Shown in pieces: positions 5,867-6,012 of a stretch of 6,012 nucleotides of DNA. Under the pieces are notes generated by a model. The model saw nothing but the letters and a program-made list of their open reading frames with translations. It made no database searches and was not told where the DNA came from. A program made the translations under genes and the position numbers. Position 1 is the stretch's first letter; the number at the start of each line of letters is the position of its first letter. The DNA comes from Halothece sp. MAG. GTDB taxonomy: Bacteria > Cyanobacteriota > Cyanobacteriia > Cyanobacteriales > Rubidibacteraceae. The stretch lies in NCBI GenBank assembly GCA_018610095.1, contig JAHEOB010000043.1, forward strand, positions 1 to 6,012. The letters are read 5' to 3'.

Positions 5867-5900
5867 GTTTCTTAGAAACGTTAACATAAATTAATATAAG
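5867..5900 (+). promoter_or_regulatory. Short palindrome and possible promoter for the gene at 5989
   Basis: GTTTCT (5867-5872) and AGAAAC (5874-5879) are perfect inverted copies around one base, an operator-like 13-mer. Downstream, TATAAG (5895-5900) resembles a -10; the only spaced -35 candidate is TTAGAA (5872-5877), a 3 of 6 match that overlaps the palindrome. Suggestive only. Confidence 0.25.
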
Positions 5901-5988
5901 CACCAATTCATCATGGCGTGTTTCTATTGCCACTAATAATAAGGAATGATAGTCGCACCCCATTCAGTTTCAACCATGGAGGTTAAGT

Positions 5989-6012
5989 GTGAAAAATAAC
6001 AATAATAATAAA
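5989..6012 (+). CDS. Start of an unrecognised gene (partial)
   Basis: GTG 5989 lies six bases after a strong GGAGG ribosome binding site (5978-5982) and opens a frame reading MKNNNNNK to the window edge. The strong site makes a real gene start likely. An ATG at 5976 overlaps that site and its frame closes after seven codons, so GTG is preferred. Genes next to DUF58 often belong to the same functional group, but eight residues allow no identification. Confidence 0.6.

Noticed and set aside
1..6012. A CRISPR array, tRNA, rRNA or new defence system
   Set aside because: No regularly spaced repeats, no cloverleaf or rRNA-like sequence, and no cluster of unknown genes; TnpB with its flanking RNA is the only guided-nuclease candidate and belongs to a known family.

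Overview
The window looks like ordinary chromosomal DNA from a cyanobacterium that has been disturbed by two unrelated insertion sequences. The evidence for a cyanobacterium is five copies of the HIP1 octamer GCGATCGC (218, 263, 2096, 2259, 2578), an AT-leaning base composition, and the protein types present. The species cannot be fixed from the sequence.

Layout from left to right: (1) the 3' end of an unrecognised gene (2-118); (2) a gene-poor stretch (119-436) with one doubtful 37-residue reading frame and, at its end, a ribosome-binding-site-like sequence and an ATG; (3) a complete ISAs1-family insertion sequence (437-1764) with near-perfect 18-bp terminal inverted repeats and an intact DDE transposase; (4) a small unrecognised gene (1765-2043) whose reading frame continues in phase from the ATG on the far side of the IS, so it looks split just after its start codon; (5) cobU/cobP of cobalamin synthesis (2145-2699); (6) recX on the minus strand (2712-3164), convergent with cobU; (7) an IS200/IS605-type element carrying only tnpB (about 3190-4620, minus strand), with a catalytically complete TnpB, a hairpin at each end and probably an omega-RNA at its right end; (8) a DUF58-family membrane protein gene (4660-5805); (9) an intergenic stretch with a terminator-like hairpin and a short palindrome; (10) the first eight codons of another gene at 5989, behind a strong GGAGG site.

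The host genes are mostly housekeeping and do not form one pathway: cobU serves the cobamide nucleotide loop, RecX modulates RecA, and the DUF58 protein is a membrane-anchored protein of poorly defined role. The two mobile elements give the window its interest. One appears to have separated a small gene from its start codon. The other sits 46 bp upstream of recX on the same strand, so recX expression and the likely omega-RNA guide of TnpB are tied to the same junction. I found no CRISPR array, tRNA, rRNA or convincing new multi-gene system. The most testable ideas are the split small gene, the TnpB omega-RNA whose guide should come from the recX leader, and likely leaderless starts for tnpB and cobU.
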